Made by a program: the position numbers and the translations under genes. From CALBPI01 sp038531945 (lineage in GTDB: Bacteria > Pseudomonadota > Gammaproteobacteria > Steroidobacterales > Woeseiaceae), in NCBI GenBank assembly GCA_038531945.1, contig JBCBBH010000002.1:496001-560000 (forward strand): 64,000 nt of DNA, in the 5' to 3' direction. The notes under the pieces were generated by a model. It was not told the origin of the DNA. It worked only from the letters and a program-made list of their open reading frames with translations, and did no database searches. This document shows, piece by piece, positions 26,796 to 36,012 of the stretch (its first letter is position 1; each line of letters opens with the position of its first letter).

Positions 26796-29700
26796 ATGAG
26801 CGACGACACACAACGCCAAACCGGTTTGATTGCGTGGTTTGCCAACAACCCGGTTGCGGCAAACCTATTGATGTTCGTGATTATCTTTGCCGGTATTTTT
26901 GGCTACTACAACGCGCGCAAGCAGACGACGCCAGACTTTGAACTGAATATCATCAACGTCAGCGTGCCGTATCCTGGCGCTGCGCCGCAGGAAGTTGAAC
27001 AAGGCGTTTTGACGCGCATTGAAGAAGCCTTGCAGGATGTGCCCGGGATCGCCGAGGTGAATTCAACGGCGCGTGAGGGCTCCGGTACGGTGTCTATTGA
27101 GCTCGAGCCCGACGCCAGCCTGGATTCTGTGCAGAGCCAGGTGAAGACGCGTGTCGATGCAATTGCGACCTTTCCCGAGCTGGCAGAGCAGCCTGTAATA
27201 GAACGTCAGGAGATTCCGGTACCGGTAATTTTTATATCGGTCTATGGAGACATGGACGCGTATGCGCGTAAGGAGATCGCCAAAGATATCCGCGACGGGG
27301 TAATGCAGCTTCCGGGTATCAACGATGTCCAGTATCTTGGTGACCGACCCTACGAAATCAGCTTCGAGGTCTCACAGGAAACGCTCCAGCGCTACAACCT
27401 GACGATGACGCAGATTGCTCAAGCTGTCCGTGACGCAGCTCGTGATATCCCCGGCGGCACCATTCGAACCGAAGGTGGAGATATCCTTCTCCGCACGCAA
27501 GGACAGGTATTTACAGGACAGGAATACGCCGACATTGCCGTTCTGACTTTTGCCGACGGCACTCGGCTGAAGCTGGCGGACATTGCCAGAATCAATGATG
27601 GCTTCGTCGAGACCAAAAACTTCGGGCGTTTGAATCGAGAACCGGTTGTGAATATGCAGGTCATGGCAGGCGGCCAGCAGAATGAGCTGAAAACCGCAGC
27701 CCTGGTCAAGGAGTACGTCGAGGAGTTTCGCGAAACGCTGCCCGATTCGGTCACCGTTGCGACGTGGGTGGACCGGGCATCCTACCTGCAGCAACGACTC
27801 GACATGATGCTGAAGAACCTCTGGCAGGGATTGCTGCTGGTGTTCATTATTCTCAGCCTGTTTTTGCGTCTGAAGTTTGCGTTGTGGGTGATCATCGGAA
27901 TCCCGGTCACGTTCTTTGGTGCGATCGCATTGTTGCCGTACGGGCCATGGCCAGTGACGATTAATGTCATCAGCCTCTTTGGGTTCATACTCGTGCTTGG
28001 CATTGTCGTCGATGATGCAATCATTATCGGCGAGAGCATTTACACCAAAACCCGAGCGGACGGGCACACGATCAACAACGTGGTCGCCGGTGCAAACAAA
28101 GTTGCATTGACGGCGACCTTCGGCGTGTTGACGACAATCGCGGCGTTTGCGCCGATGTTGTTCGTTGGCGGCGTTGCCGGCTCATTCCTCGAGGCCGTGT
28201 CGGTTGTGGTCGCGCTGTGTCTGTTGTTCTCTTTGGTGGAATCCAAACTGATTTTGCCTGCCCATTTGGCGCATTCGCGCATCAAGCCGGTGGACGAGGC
28301 CGCGATCTTCAGTCCCTACAGTTCGGAGCGCAATCCGCTGAAGTGGGTGGGTAAGTTCTTTCAGCGTATCCAGCGTCGGACTCAACACGGTCTGCATTGG
28401 GTGATCAACAGCTTCTACGAGCCGCTGCTGAAACGGGCGCTTGCCGCGCGAGCGATTACGTTCTCGCTGTTTTTGGCGATGATTATTTTGTCGGCCGGGA
28501 TGTTCGCCGGCGGGTTGCTGCGATTTGTAATATTCCCGGAACTTCCCGGCGACTACCTTTTCTCGTCGGTCTCCATGCAGACCGGAACGCCGGAAGAGCA
28601 ACGCAATGCAACGTTGTTGAAGATGGAAGCGGCGCTCTACGAAATTCGCGACGAGTATCTCGCTGCGAACCCGGACGGCAAGGATCCGATTCGTTATGCA
28701 GCGACGTTCACTGATTCACCGACGCGCGGCAACGTCATTGTCGAAATGCCACCGACGGAAGATCAAACCCTGACGGGAGACGAGCTTGCGGAGCTCTGGC
28801 GTGAGCACGTCGGCGAGCTACCTGGTGTACGCAATATGCAGTTCACGAACGGCAACAACTTCGGTGGCGGTCCGCCGCTGAGTTTTGCGTTCTCGGGTGA
28901 AAACATCGACGCGATGGAAGCGGCGGCCGCTGAGCTTGCGATCCGGTTGCGAGACTACGAGGGCGTATTCGATATTCGGAATTCTGCTGCTGCAGCGGGC
29001 GATGAGATCGAACTGTCGGTGAAGCCGGAAGGGGAGGCACTTGGTATCACATTGGCCTCCTTGGGTACCCAGGTTCGTCAGGCGTTTTTCGGCGAAGAAG
29101 TGCAGCGCATCCAGCGCGGTAGTGACGAGCTGCGTGTAATGCTGCGCTACCCGGAAGCCCAGCGCCGTTCGGTCGACGACCTGGAAACCATGCTGGTGGT
29201 AACGCCCGACGGCGATCGTGTGCCGTTTGGCGATGTCGCTGAGGTTGAGTTTGGTAGCGCTTACTCTTCTATCAGTCGCCAGGATGGCGTTCGATTGGTC
29301 ACCGTGTCGGCAGATATCGACACAGATATTGCGCAACCGGGGATGGTCATCGGTAGCGTATCGGCGACGGTGATTCCGGAAATCCTCTCACGACATCCCG
29401 GAGTGGAGTACCAACTCGAAGGTGCGAGTCTTGAGGAACAGGAGTTCATCCGCAATCTTGGCGTCGCGGCGCTTGCAGCGCTGTTTCTGATTTATGCGTT
29501 AATCGCGATCCCGCTGAAGTCGTATAGCCAACCGCTTCTGATTATGGCGGTGATCCCGTTTGGGTTCATCGGTGCGATGTTGGGTCATCTGATTCTTGAT
29601 ATGGAAGTCAGCATGTTCTCGTGCTTCGGCTTGATCGCGCTTGCCGGTGTTGTGGTTAACGACAGCTTGATCATGGTCGATTTCATCAATAAGGCACGCG

Positions 29701-30074
29701 AGGGCGGTGCGCCCATAGAGCGTGCGGTGGTTGAATCGGGCAAAGCGCGGTTCCGTGCGATCATCCTGACGTCCATAACGACCGCGATTGGTTTGGTCCC
29801 GATCATGTTGGAGACGAGTGCACAGGCTCAATTCGTCATACCGATGGCGGTCAGCCTCAGTTTCGGCATTATCTTCGCGACGATGATCACACTGGTCTTC
29901 GTGCCTGTACTGTACATGCTGCAGCGAGACTTCTTCGACATGTGGGGCGCTCTGTTTCGCAAGGTATCGCCGAGCCGCCGGACTGCCATCGAGACGGTGC
30001 AGCCCTCGCTGTCCTCAGGCGTCGGCGTCGGCTACTCCAGTTCAGCGCCCGAGCAATCACGCGACGAAGTGTGA
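26796..30074 (+). CDS. RND efflux pump, inner-membrane transporter
   Basis: 1092 residues from the ATG at 26796, 1 bp after the adaptor stop. A frame opening at 26715 overlaps the adaptor and is rejected. The N-terminus FANNPVAANLLMFVIIF and PYPGAAPQEVEQGVLTRIEE are typical of the AcrB/MdtB-like superfamily. The TM4 acidic pair is LGIVVDDAIIIGESIY (about 405-420), with the mirror motif ALAGVVVNDSLIMVDFINKA in the second half. Two large periplasmic loops are present. It is proton-driven and works with the adaptor as a tripartite pump. This subgroup is less studied than AcrB; the substrate cannot be predicted and there is no linked regulator or outer-membrane channel. Confidence 0.95.
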   Translation: MSDDTQRQTGLIAWFANNPVAANLLMFVIIFAGIFGYYNARKQTTPDFELNIINVSVPYPGAAPQEVEQGVLTRIEEALQDVPGIAEVNSTAREGSGTVSIELEPDASLDSVQSQVKTRVDAIATFPELAEQPVIERQEIPVPVIFISVYGDMDAYARKEIAKDIRDGVMQLPGINDVQYLGDRPYEISFEVSQETLQRYNLTMTQIAQAVRDAARDIPGGTIRTEGGDILLRTQGQVFTGQEYADIAVLTFADGTRLKLADIARINDGFVETKNFGRLNREPVVNMQVMAGGQQNELKTAALVKEYVEEFRETLPDSVTVATWVDRASYLQQRLDMMLKNLWQGLLLVFIILSLFLRLKFALWVIIGIPVTFFGAIALLPYGPWPVTINVISLFGFILVLGIVVDDAIIIGESIYTKTRADGHTINNVVAGANKVALTATFGVLTTIAAFAPMLFVGGVAGSFLEAVSVVVALCLLFSLVESKLILPAHLAHSRIKPVDEAAIFSPYSSERNPLKWVGKFFQRIQRRTQHGLHWVINSFYEPLLKRALAARAITFSLFLAMIILSAGMFAGGLLRFVIFPELPGDYLFSSVSMQTGTPEEQRNATLLKMEAALYEIRDEYLAANPDGKDPIRYAATFTDSPTRGNVIVEMPPTEDQTLTGDELAELWREHVGELPGVRNMQFTNGNNFGGGPPLSFAFSGENIDAMEAAAAELAIRLRDYEGVFDIRNSAAAAGDEIELSVKPEGEALGITLASLGTQVRQAFFGEEVQRIQRGSDELRVMLRYPEAQRRSVDDLETMLVVTPDGDRVPFGDVAEVEFGSAYSSISRQDGVRLVTVSADIDTDIAQPGMVIGSVSATVIPEILSRHPGVEYQLEGASLEEQEFIRNLGVAALAALFLIYALIAIPLKSYSQPLLIMAVIPFGFIGAMLGHLILDMEVSMFSCFGLIALAGVVVNDSLIMVDFINKAREGGAPIERAVVESGKARFRAIILTSITTAIGLVPIMLETSAQAQFVIPMAVSLSFGIIFATMITLVFVPVLYMLQRDFFDMWGALFRKVSPSRRTAIETVQPSLSSGVGVGYSSSAPEQSRDEV

Positions 30075-30104
30075 TTTGTTCAATGACTGGATAGAATAGC
30101 GCGC

Positions 30105-31169
30105 ATGAAAAAGGCGCTTCTCTTTATCCTGGTGCCGCTGGCACTGTTTGCGGCGGCGATACTCTGGCTCGCCCGTGAGGCGCCTGCCGAGGCCGTGGTC
30201 ATTCCTGACGATGCAACCGACGTGCTCGGTCAACCGCGGTTCGCGGTGCCCGCTGGTTGGGATTGGGAAACGCTGAACACAGCGACAGCCGGCACCGTTC
30301 GGTGGGGGCATGTATCGCCAGCTGAGCCAAAAGGGTTGGTGGTGTTTCTGCCCGGTTACTCGGCGCCACTGAACATCTACTTCGAATCGTTTTCGCGAAT
30401 GGTTGAGGCTGGTTATGCGGTCGGTGGGTTGGACTGGCCGTCTCAGGGCGGCAGTAGTCGACCCACCAACAACCTGGAAAAAATTCACGCGACGTCTCTT
30501 GACGATCACGTCGACGCTGGTCTCGCTGTTCAACGTGCACTGCGTGAGCGCTATCCGGATGTTCCGGTGTTTGTCGTTGGACTTTCGATGGGCGCTCAGT
30601 TGGGGACACGGATGCTGGCGGCCGAGGAGGGCGCAGACGTGCGTGCGGCTGCGCTGGTTACGCCCGCCTACGGCATCTATGGTGATCGTCCGTCCGGTGT
30701 CGAGCGCGCGCTGCTGTCGACGCTGATCGAGTTGGGATTCGGCGATCGCTATGCGCCGGGCAGCACTGACTGGACGTATGATCTGGATGTGCACAACTTA
30801 GTCGCCAGTAACTGCAGTCACCCGAACCCGAGGACGCGCTTGTGGTACTCGTGGATGGTTCAGGAGCCCGCGTTACGAGTCGGCGGAATGAGCAATAACT
30901 TTGTGTTTGCCATGGTTGATTCGGGAGTGACCGCGTCTTCGCCTGAGACGTTGGCAGAGATTCAGATACCGGTGTGGATGCCAACGGCTGAAAACGACAC
31001 CTTTGTCGACAACAGCAAGGCGGAGTCCGCATGCGCAGCGTTAAGCGATTGCACCGGACAAGAGTATGCCGAGGCACGGCACTGTCTGTTCGAAGAGTCG
31101 GATGCGTACTACGAGCCCTTTCTTCGAGACTTGATTCGGTTCCTGGATGACCATATCGACACCGGCTAA
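30105..31169 (+). CDS. secreted or anchored alpha/beta hydrolase (lysophospholipase-like)
   Basis: 354 residues with an N-terminal signal/anchor (KKALLFILVPLALFAAAILWLA). The hydrolase core has GLVVFLPGYSAPL (oxyanion strand), GGLDWPSQGGSSRP (the Asp-Trp-Gly-like lid motif of monoacylglycerol/lysophospholipases), the nucleophile elbow FVVGLSMGAQLGTR (Ser about 161) and late candidate acid and base residues in PTAENDTFVDN and EARHCLFEES. The family cleaves fatty-acyl esters. It sits 30 bp after the RND pump gene and may be expressed with it, but a functional link is not evident. The start ATG has no strong ribosome binding site. Confidence 0.82.
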   Translation: MKKALLFILVPLALFAAAILWLAREAPAEAVVIPDDATDVLGQPRFAVPAGWDWETLNTATAGTVRWGHVSPAEPKGLVVFLPGYSAPLNIYFESFSRMVEAGYAVGGLDWPSQGGSSRPTNNLEKIHATSLDDHVDAGLAVQRALRERYPDVPVFVVGLSMGAQLGTRMLAAEEGADVRAAALVTPAYGIYGDRPSGVERALLSTLIELGFGDRYAPGSTDWTYDLDVHNLVASNCSHPNPRTRLWYSWMVQEPALRVGGMSNNFVFAMVDSGVTASSPETLAEIQIPVWMPTAENDTFVDNSKAESACAALSDCTGQEYAEARHCLFEESDAYYEPFLRDLIRFLDDHIDTG

Positions 31170-31294
31170 CCGGACAATCCAGGTCTAAATCCGTTCCATT
31201 CATTCGCGCTATTGCTGCGCTTCATAGAATCAATTGGCGCGTCTGCGAAGCCTGGAGCATCGTGGTGCGGTCATTGATCGTGGAGAGCAAGACG

Positions 31295-31486
31295 ATGGAT
31301 CAGAACCCAAAAGACTTCTGCTTGGCCCTGGTTAGCGAGGCAGGCAGGAACTGGCCCGGCGATACTGACCACAGGGTGCTGTGCGAATGTGCTGCATATG
31401 TTGCGGAGTCAAAATACGCTGACCAGATCGACCCGACCGTTGCACTCGTTTGTGACCTCGCGACAAGCCGCCGCCGGAACACGTGA
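31295..31486 (+). CDS. small protein of unknown function
   Basis: 63 residues from the ATG at 31295, with GGAG about 9 nt upstream (the frame opens at 31262). It starts MDQNPKDFCLALVSEAGRNW and contains DHRVLCECAAYVAES and PTVALVCDLATSRRRN. It is soluble, with four cysteines, no signal peptide and no recognised family. It lies alone between the hydrolase and the S9 peptidase. It could be a chance frame; the acidic-to-neutral composition and the ribosome binding site favour a real gene only modestly. Confidence 0.35.
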   Translation: MDQNPKDFCLALVSEAGRNWPGDTDHRVLCECAAYVAESKYADQIDPTVALVCDLATSRRRNT

Positions 31487-31591
31487 AACCTGATCCCGCT
31501 CGGGTTGGTCTAATGACAATGCGGAAATGTCTCACGTATGTGAGGTAGTGCTTCGTCGCTCGTTTGTAGAAGCGTTGTTCAATTGGCGGTT

Positions 31592-31619
31592 TTGATTGAA
31601 TAGATCGTTCTGTTATGGT
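31592..31619 (+). promoter_or_regulatory. possible sigma-70 promoter of S9 peptidase gene
   Basis: TTGATT (31592-31597) and TATGGT (31614-31619) are spaced by 16 bp and lie 35 bp before the peptidase ATG. Four of six bases match the consensus in each box. A CTCAC-GTAT-GTGAG palindrome lies further upstream, around 31531-31544. Confidence 0.35.
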
Positions 31620-31653
31620 CCCGGCTCCCCAGAATTCGCATTTGGAGCTACCC

Positions 31654-33615
31654 ATGACCCGAGTACTCGTGTTATTCGCTTGCCTGTTGATGTCGCCAAT
31701 CGCGGTCGCAGAGCAGTTACCCATCGAGTATTTCGTAAAGTCTGGAGACTATCTCGACGTGCAGCTGTCGCCGTCAGGGACACGCCTGGCTGCTCGAGCC
31801 AGAGTTGATGAAACTGTCGTCCTTCTGATTATCGACAGGGAAACCAACGAAGTCGTGGGTGGTGCGCGCGCGCCCGGTGAAAGTGAAATTCATACAGTGC
31901 ACTGGGTTAGCGACGAGCGCTTGGTGTTTTCTTACGCCGAAGACGTTCTGGGATTTGAGGCGCCTCGTTCGACCGGTGAGCTCTACGCGATGGACTACAC
32001 CGGCAAAGGCCAGGAATTGCTCGCCGGTTACCGAGCCTCCGACGCCCGTGCTGGTTCGCGTTTACAGACGAAAGAGAGCGATCGCTCGAGCTTCTACTTG
32101 GTGGACCCGCTCGAAGATAACGATAAGTTCATCCTGGTAATCGAGTATCCCTGGTCTCAGATCAATGGTGACTACTACGACAATCGGGTTCGACCGCCGA
32201 TTATTAGTCGACTCAATGTGCGAAGCGGCAGGAAACGTGTTGTGGAGCGGCTACAGTTTCGTAATGCCGAACCGTATGCGACCCGCGATGGCAGCATCCG
32301 TTTCGTGACCTATGAGACGGAGGAGGGGTTTGCGGCCTCGGCCTACCGAGAGAACGAGGATGCCGAGTGGCAACCACTGACCGATGTGTTCGAACTGAGC
32401 ACGGAGATGACGGTTGAAGGTCTGAACGCGCAGGGCACCGCAGCTTTTCTCCGGGGCCGATATGGCACCGACCAATACTATACGATCTACCGACTCGACT
32501 TCGAAGACCGAACCTTTGAACCGATCTTCACCGATTTGGACGCAGATATAGTCGATTGGGTCGAAGATGAGGCGACCGGTGAGATCGTTGCCGGAATGTC
32601 GCTGCGAGGAAAAACGCGTTACCACTATCCTGAGGCGGATAGCGAAGGCAAGCGTCTTCATCGGCAACTGGCCAAAGCGTTCAAAGGTCGGACTATCCGG
32701 TTCGTCAGCGGGACTCGCGATGGCTCGGAGGTCATGCTGCGCGTCACGAGCGACGTCAATCCCGGCGAGTACTACATCTTCAACACCGAGACCAAACAGG
32801 CCAGCTTCTTCTGGGCGAACAAGTCCTGGATCGATCCGCGGTTACTGAGACCTATGCTGGTGGATGAGGTGGAGACCGATGACGGTTTGCTGATTCCGGT
32901 TCGCCTGACCTTGCCAGAGGGCGATGGTCCGGCGCCTCTGATCGTCTACCCGCATGGCGGTCCGCATGGTCCGGCAGATCTGTGGGAGTTCGATAGCGAT
33001 GTACAACTGTTTGCCAACCGTGGCTACGCCGTTTTGCAGGTGAATTTTCGCGGCAGCGGCTACTTCGGCTCAAAATTCCGCAGAGCCGGTTATCGCGAGT
33101 GGGGTGGCAAAATGATCGATGACATCATTGCCGCGACCGACTGGGCGGTTACGAAACCGGAAGTGGACGGCTCGCGTGTGTGCGCTTATGGCGCGAGTTA
33201 TGGGGCGTACGCATCTTATATGCTGGCGATTCGCGAGCCGGAGTTACTCAACTGTGTTGCGGGCTATGTCGGCGTTTACGACCTCGAAATGATGTACACC
33301 AAGGGCGACATCCCGAAAGGTTGGGGTGGGGTTGGCTATCTTGAACGTGTCATCGGTCGCGACGAGGCGCAGCTCCGTGAGTTCAGTCCAGTCCATCATG
33401 CGGACAAGATAAAAGCGCCGATGCTACTAGTCCATGGCGACGCGGATATCCGCGCGCCGATCGATCATGCGAAACGGATGCGCAAAGCGATTCGAGATGC
33501 AGGAAAACAAGTTGAGTACATCGAGATCGATCAAAGCGGACATGGGGCGTACAGCATGAAAAGCAAAATGGAGCTGTACGAAGGGTTGCTCGGTTTTCTC
33601 GAGACGCATCTATAA
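31654..33615 (+). CDS. S9 family peptidase (acylaminoacyl/prolyl oligopeptidase-like), secreted
   Basis: 653 residues from the ATG at 31654, with GGAG 6 nt upstream and a clear signal peptide (MTRVLVLFACLLMSPIAVAE). The N-terminal two thirds form a beta-propeller (LDVQLSPSGTRLAARARVDE..., VHWVSDERLVFSYAED). The catalytic alpha/beta domain starts near 400: IVYPHGGPHGPADLWEFD, nucleophile CAYGASYGAYASYML (Ser about 516), Asp in LLVHGDADIRAPIDHA (about 594) and His in DQSGHGAYSM (about 629). The triad is complete. It cleaves short peptides in the periplasm or outside. Related to DPP-IV/AlaP-like enzymes common in marine bacteria that live on protein. Confidence 0.93.
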   Translation: MTRVLVLFACLLMSPIAVAEQLPIEYFVKSGDYLDVQLSPSGTRLAARARVDETVVLLIIDRETNEVVGGARAPGESEIHTVHWVSDERLVFSYAEDVLGFEAPRSTGELYAMDYTGKGQELLAGYRASDARAGSRLQTKESDRSSFYLVDPLEDNDKFILVIEYPWSQINGDYYDNRVRPPIISRLNVRSGRKRVVERLQFRNAEPYATRDGSIRFVTYETEEGFAASAYRENEDAEWQPLTDVFELSTEMTVEGLNAQGTAAFLRGRYGTDQYYTIYRLDFEDRTFEPIFTDLDADIVDWVEDEATGEIVAGMSLRGKTRYHYPEADSEGKRLHRQLAKAFKGRTIRFVSGTRDGSEVMLRVTSDVNPGEYYIFNTETKQASFFWANKSWIDPRLLRPMLVDEVETDDGLLIPVRLTLPEGDGPAPLIVYPHGGPHGPADLWEFDSDVQLFANRGYAVLQVNFRGSGYFGSKFRRAGYREWGGKMIDDIIAATDWAVTKPEVDGSRVCAYGASYGAYASYMLAIREPELLNCVAGYVGVYDLEMMYTKGDIPKGWGGVGYLERVIGRDEAQLREFSPVHHADKIKAPMLLVHGDADIRAPIDHAKRMRKAIRDAGKQVEYIEIDQSGHGAYSMKSKMELYEGLLGFLETHL

Positions 33616-33654
33616 GCCAGACGAAACAGCTGGTCGACACTGACTTGTGATTCC

Positions 33655-33979
33655 GCGAGGTAAAGCGAAGCCCGTAGGGCGAGCCACGAGTGGGATCATG
33701 TGTCAGTGTCTGCTAGGCATTCCATAAATTAAGGCTTCTAATTCTTGTCCGAAGACGCTCACTGAGCAGTGCGTCCGTCGCAAAGAACGCTTAACGTCGT
33801 CGCGAGAAGAATCGGGTCTGGTGGCTCTTCACTTTCCAGTCAGACCGTTCTACCTGCACATGAGACTCCCTGCGGGCTGTGTGGGACCCTGCGGGACAGA
33901 GAGTCTGAGCGTCTCGGTTTCGCCAGCCTGATCCTCCTTCCTGCTCGTGGCTCGCCCTACAGGCTGCGCTTTACCTCGC
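33655..33979. repeat. 325-bp segment bounded by a 36-bp inverted repeat (REP/MITE-like)
   Basis: Arms at 33655-33690 and 33944-33979 are inverted copies with 34 of 36 bases identical; both contain GCGAGGTAAAGCG and GTAGGGCGAGCCACGAG. Between them, AGACTCCCTG (33863-33872) pairs with CAGAGAGTCT (33897-33906) with one mismatch, and CCCTGCGGG occurs twice. A degraded direct repeat, GTCTGGT...CTTTCC, occurs near 33815 and again near 33992. No open frame or clear target duplication is seen. The layout suggests a palindromic repeat element or a small non-autonomous element; it fills most of the 431-bp gap between the peptidase and TPR genes. Confidence 0.65.
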
Positions 33980-34046
33980 TGGAAGAAGGATCGGTCTGGT
34001 AAGTGCTGGCACTCAGCTTTCCGGTTAGACACCTTTAATGCATTCC

Positions 34047-35039
34047 CTACATTTTGCGAGCGAGTTGCGTGAGCAGATCATCATCATCCGTGAGGGATTT
34101 GGCGGTAGCAAATGCAGCCGCAGCCTCTGCGGTTTGGTCTGTTGCCTCAAGCAGAAGTCCGAGTCGATAATTCGCCCAGTCTTTGCCGGGGAGACCGGCT
34201 GCGATGTCGGCCTCAAGATATTGCTGGAGCGCATCGATACCCGAGTCATGATTGGCATCAGCGAAGACGGCGGTCCGGCCTATCTGATAGAGCGCCCCAA
34301 GACGCGCATTACGATGCGGTTCACTATCGCCGCCCGCTCGCGCAGCTTTGCTAAATGCGGTGTGTGCCGACTCCCAGTCTTCCGCGCCTTGAGCGTCGAA
34401 CCCCAATTGCGCCCACGCACGCGGTTCGTCGGGTTGCTCATCTGCCAACGCACGCAGTAGTTCTCTGGCCTCGTCTTCCCGGCGCGTTTGGCGATAAACG
34501 TTGGCAAGACTCAGTGCGCCATTCAGCGGATCAAACTTGCGAAGTGCTTCTGCGAGTCGTTCAGCCTCTTTTTTCTTTCCGCCGACAATACGCGGCGCCT
34601 GGAGATGGAACTGGATCAAGCCCTGGTGCGCATCAGCATGTTGCGGATCCAGTTCGATTGCCTTTGAAAAAGCGTCTCGCACTTCCCGAGCGTATTTGCC
34701 AGCCTTGAACATACTCACGTTTGCCGCGAGGCTGCCGGCGGCAGCGCCAAACCAATAGTGCGCTTCTGCATCGTCCGGCATAGCGACCGTGATTGGCTGG
34801 AGTACCTCATACGCTTTCTCAAATTCATTGGTTTGGACGTACAACCGACCCTGACGTAACTTGATCTCGGCGCTTTGCGTGTCCGTTCCCAACGCGTCAA
34901 GCAACTGTTGCGCCTGGGTCACGTCGCCGTTTGAGAGAGCAGTGTCGATAGCGGCGAGGTCAGCGCGAGCAAATGACGCGCAGAGCATCAAAAGGAGTAT
35001 CACGGGGAGGTTACGGACGATGCTTTCAAAGTGTTTCAT
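34047..35039 (-). CDS. periplasmic TPR-repeat protein
   Basis: 330 residues from the ATG at 35039; a longer frame to 35087 would bury the signal peptide. Signal peptide: NLPVILLLMLCASFARA, with cleavage after ARA. The body is made of tetratricopeptide repeats, for example AEIKLRQGRLYVQTNEFEKAYEVL, ARDEARELLRALADE-like segments and DWESAHTAFSKAARAG. TPR proteins are scaffolds, so the partner is not predictable. The gene is 53 bp downstream of the membrane protein on the same strand. The protein ends LTQLARKM close to the repeat-rich region. Confidence 0.82.
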   Translation of the reverse strand: MKHFESIVRNLPVILLLMLCASFARADLAAIDTALSNGDVTQAQQLLDALGTDTQSAEIKLRQGRLYVQTNEFEKAYEVLQPITVAMPDDAEAHYWFGAAAGSLAANVSMFKAGKYAREVRDAFSKAIELDPQHADAHQGLIQFHLQAPRIVGGKKKEAERLAEALRKFDPLNGALSLANVYRQTRREDEARELLRALADEQPDEPRAWAQLGFDAQGAEDWESAHTAFSKAARAGGDSEPHRNARLGALYQIGRTAVFADANHDSGIDALQQYLEADIAAGLPGKDWANYRLGLLLEATDQTAEAAAAFATAKSLTDDDDLLTQLARKM

Positions 35040-35092
35040 GATCGTGTTCTCTTTTTGATAAGTGTTGTGCGTGTTTTCGATAGCCATTTTGC

Positions 35093-35881
35093 CTATGCCT
35101 CCGTGAACACAGGGTTAACTGTTGCGACCGCCCGCGGCGCGGGACGTTCCACAGGCTTGCGAATGTAACGAGACTTGTACCGGCGAATCGCGATAAGGCC
35201 GATGACGGATGGCAAGACCCAGGGGATGACCTGAAGCTGTCCGGGCAGCAGTTGCGCCAGCAAGCGCGAGCCGCCGAACGCGAATACTGCGGTGTATGCC
35301 CCGATACCGGTGCTGAGCAAACCTTGAAGGTGCGCGAAGATCATCTGCCCCCGAGTCCACTCTGTTCGGAACGAATCCCGCAGCATGCGGCTGGAACCGC
35401 TGATACCGAGAATTGCGAATACAATCAGGAGTGCGTGACCGCCAGTAACGCCGTAGTAGCCGACAACTACGCTGGTCAACGCAAGCGTTGCCAGCAGGAG
35501 TCGATGCGTGGCACCGGAGAGCGCCGATCGGTCTTTCTTGAGTTGCAGCGCAAGTAGTCCGTGCCGGGTGGAGCTCAGCACCAGCATTGACAGCATTAAC
35601 AGGAAGCTGGCGAACGTGCGCATACGCGCAGCATTGCTGTAAGCAATGTCAGGATTGACGTTCCGCGCAGGCACTGTTACGCCAATCGGATCGACCAAAA
35701 CCAGGACGCACATGACGAAAGCGCTTCCGGCTACGGCATACATGCACCAAGAGAATACTTTGCCGGCGGCTACGTGATACCGGCCGCCCTTGCGGGCCAG
35801 AACCGGAATCCAGAACGCCACGACGGCGACGAGGCCGATAGCGATGTGTGTTTTGAGCAAAAAATCGTGCAGTAAGTGCAT
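35093..35881 (-). CDS. multi-pass membrane protein, DUF2306-like
   Basis: 262 residues, with CAGGAG 8 nt before the ATG. About six transmembrane segments. The opening HDFLLKTHIAIGLVAVVAFWIPVLARKGGRYHVAAGKVFSW, with His residues at the start of helices, resembles the DUF2306 family of predicted haem-binding-like membrane proteins. C-terminal RRYKSRYIRKP is cytoplasmic and basic. No enzymatic role is known to me. It is divergent from the histidine kinase (131 bp), which makes it a possible target of that two-component system. Confidence 0.7.
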   Translation of the reverse strand: MHLLHDFLLKTHIAIGLVAVVAFWIPVLARKGGRYHVAAGKVFSWCMYAVAGSAFVMCVLVLVDPIGVTVPARNVNPDIAYSNAARMRTFASFLLMLSMLVLSSTRHGLLALQLKKDRSALSGATHRLLLATLALTSVVVGYYGVTGGHALLIVFAILGISGSSRMLRDSFRTEWTRGQMIFAHLQGLLSTGIGAYTAVFAFGGSRLLAQLLPGQLQVIPWVLPSVIGLIAIRRYKSRYIRKPVERPAPRAVATVNPVFTEA

Positions 35882-36012
35882 GACGGGTCTCCTGTAGCGT
35901 CGGAAACCAGTCTGCCTAAGTGGTACGAACGTCGGCAGTGCCGCCGGTCATAACTTGAAACCGTGACTTTTGGCCTATTTGGTATCGCGTCGAAACACGG
36001 CACAATAGACGT

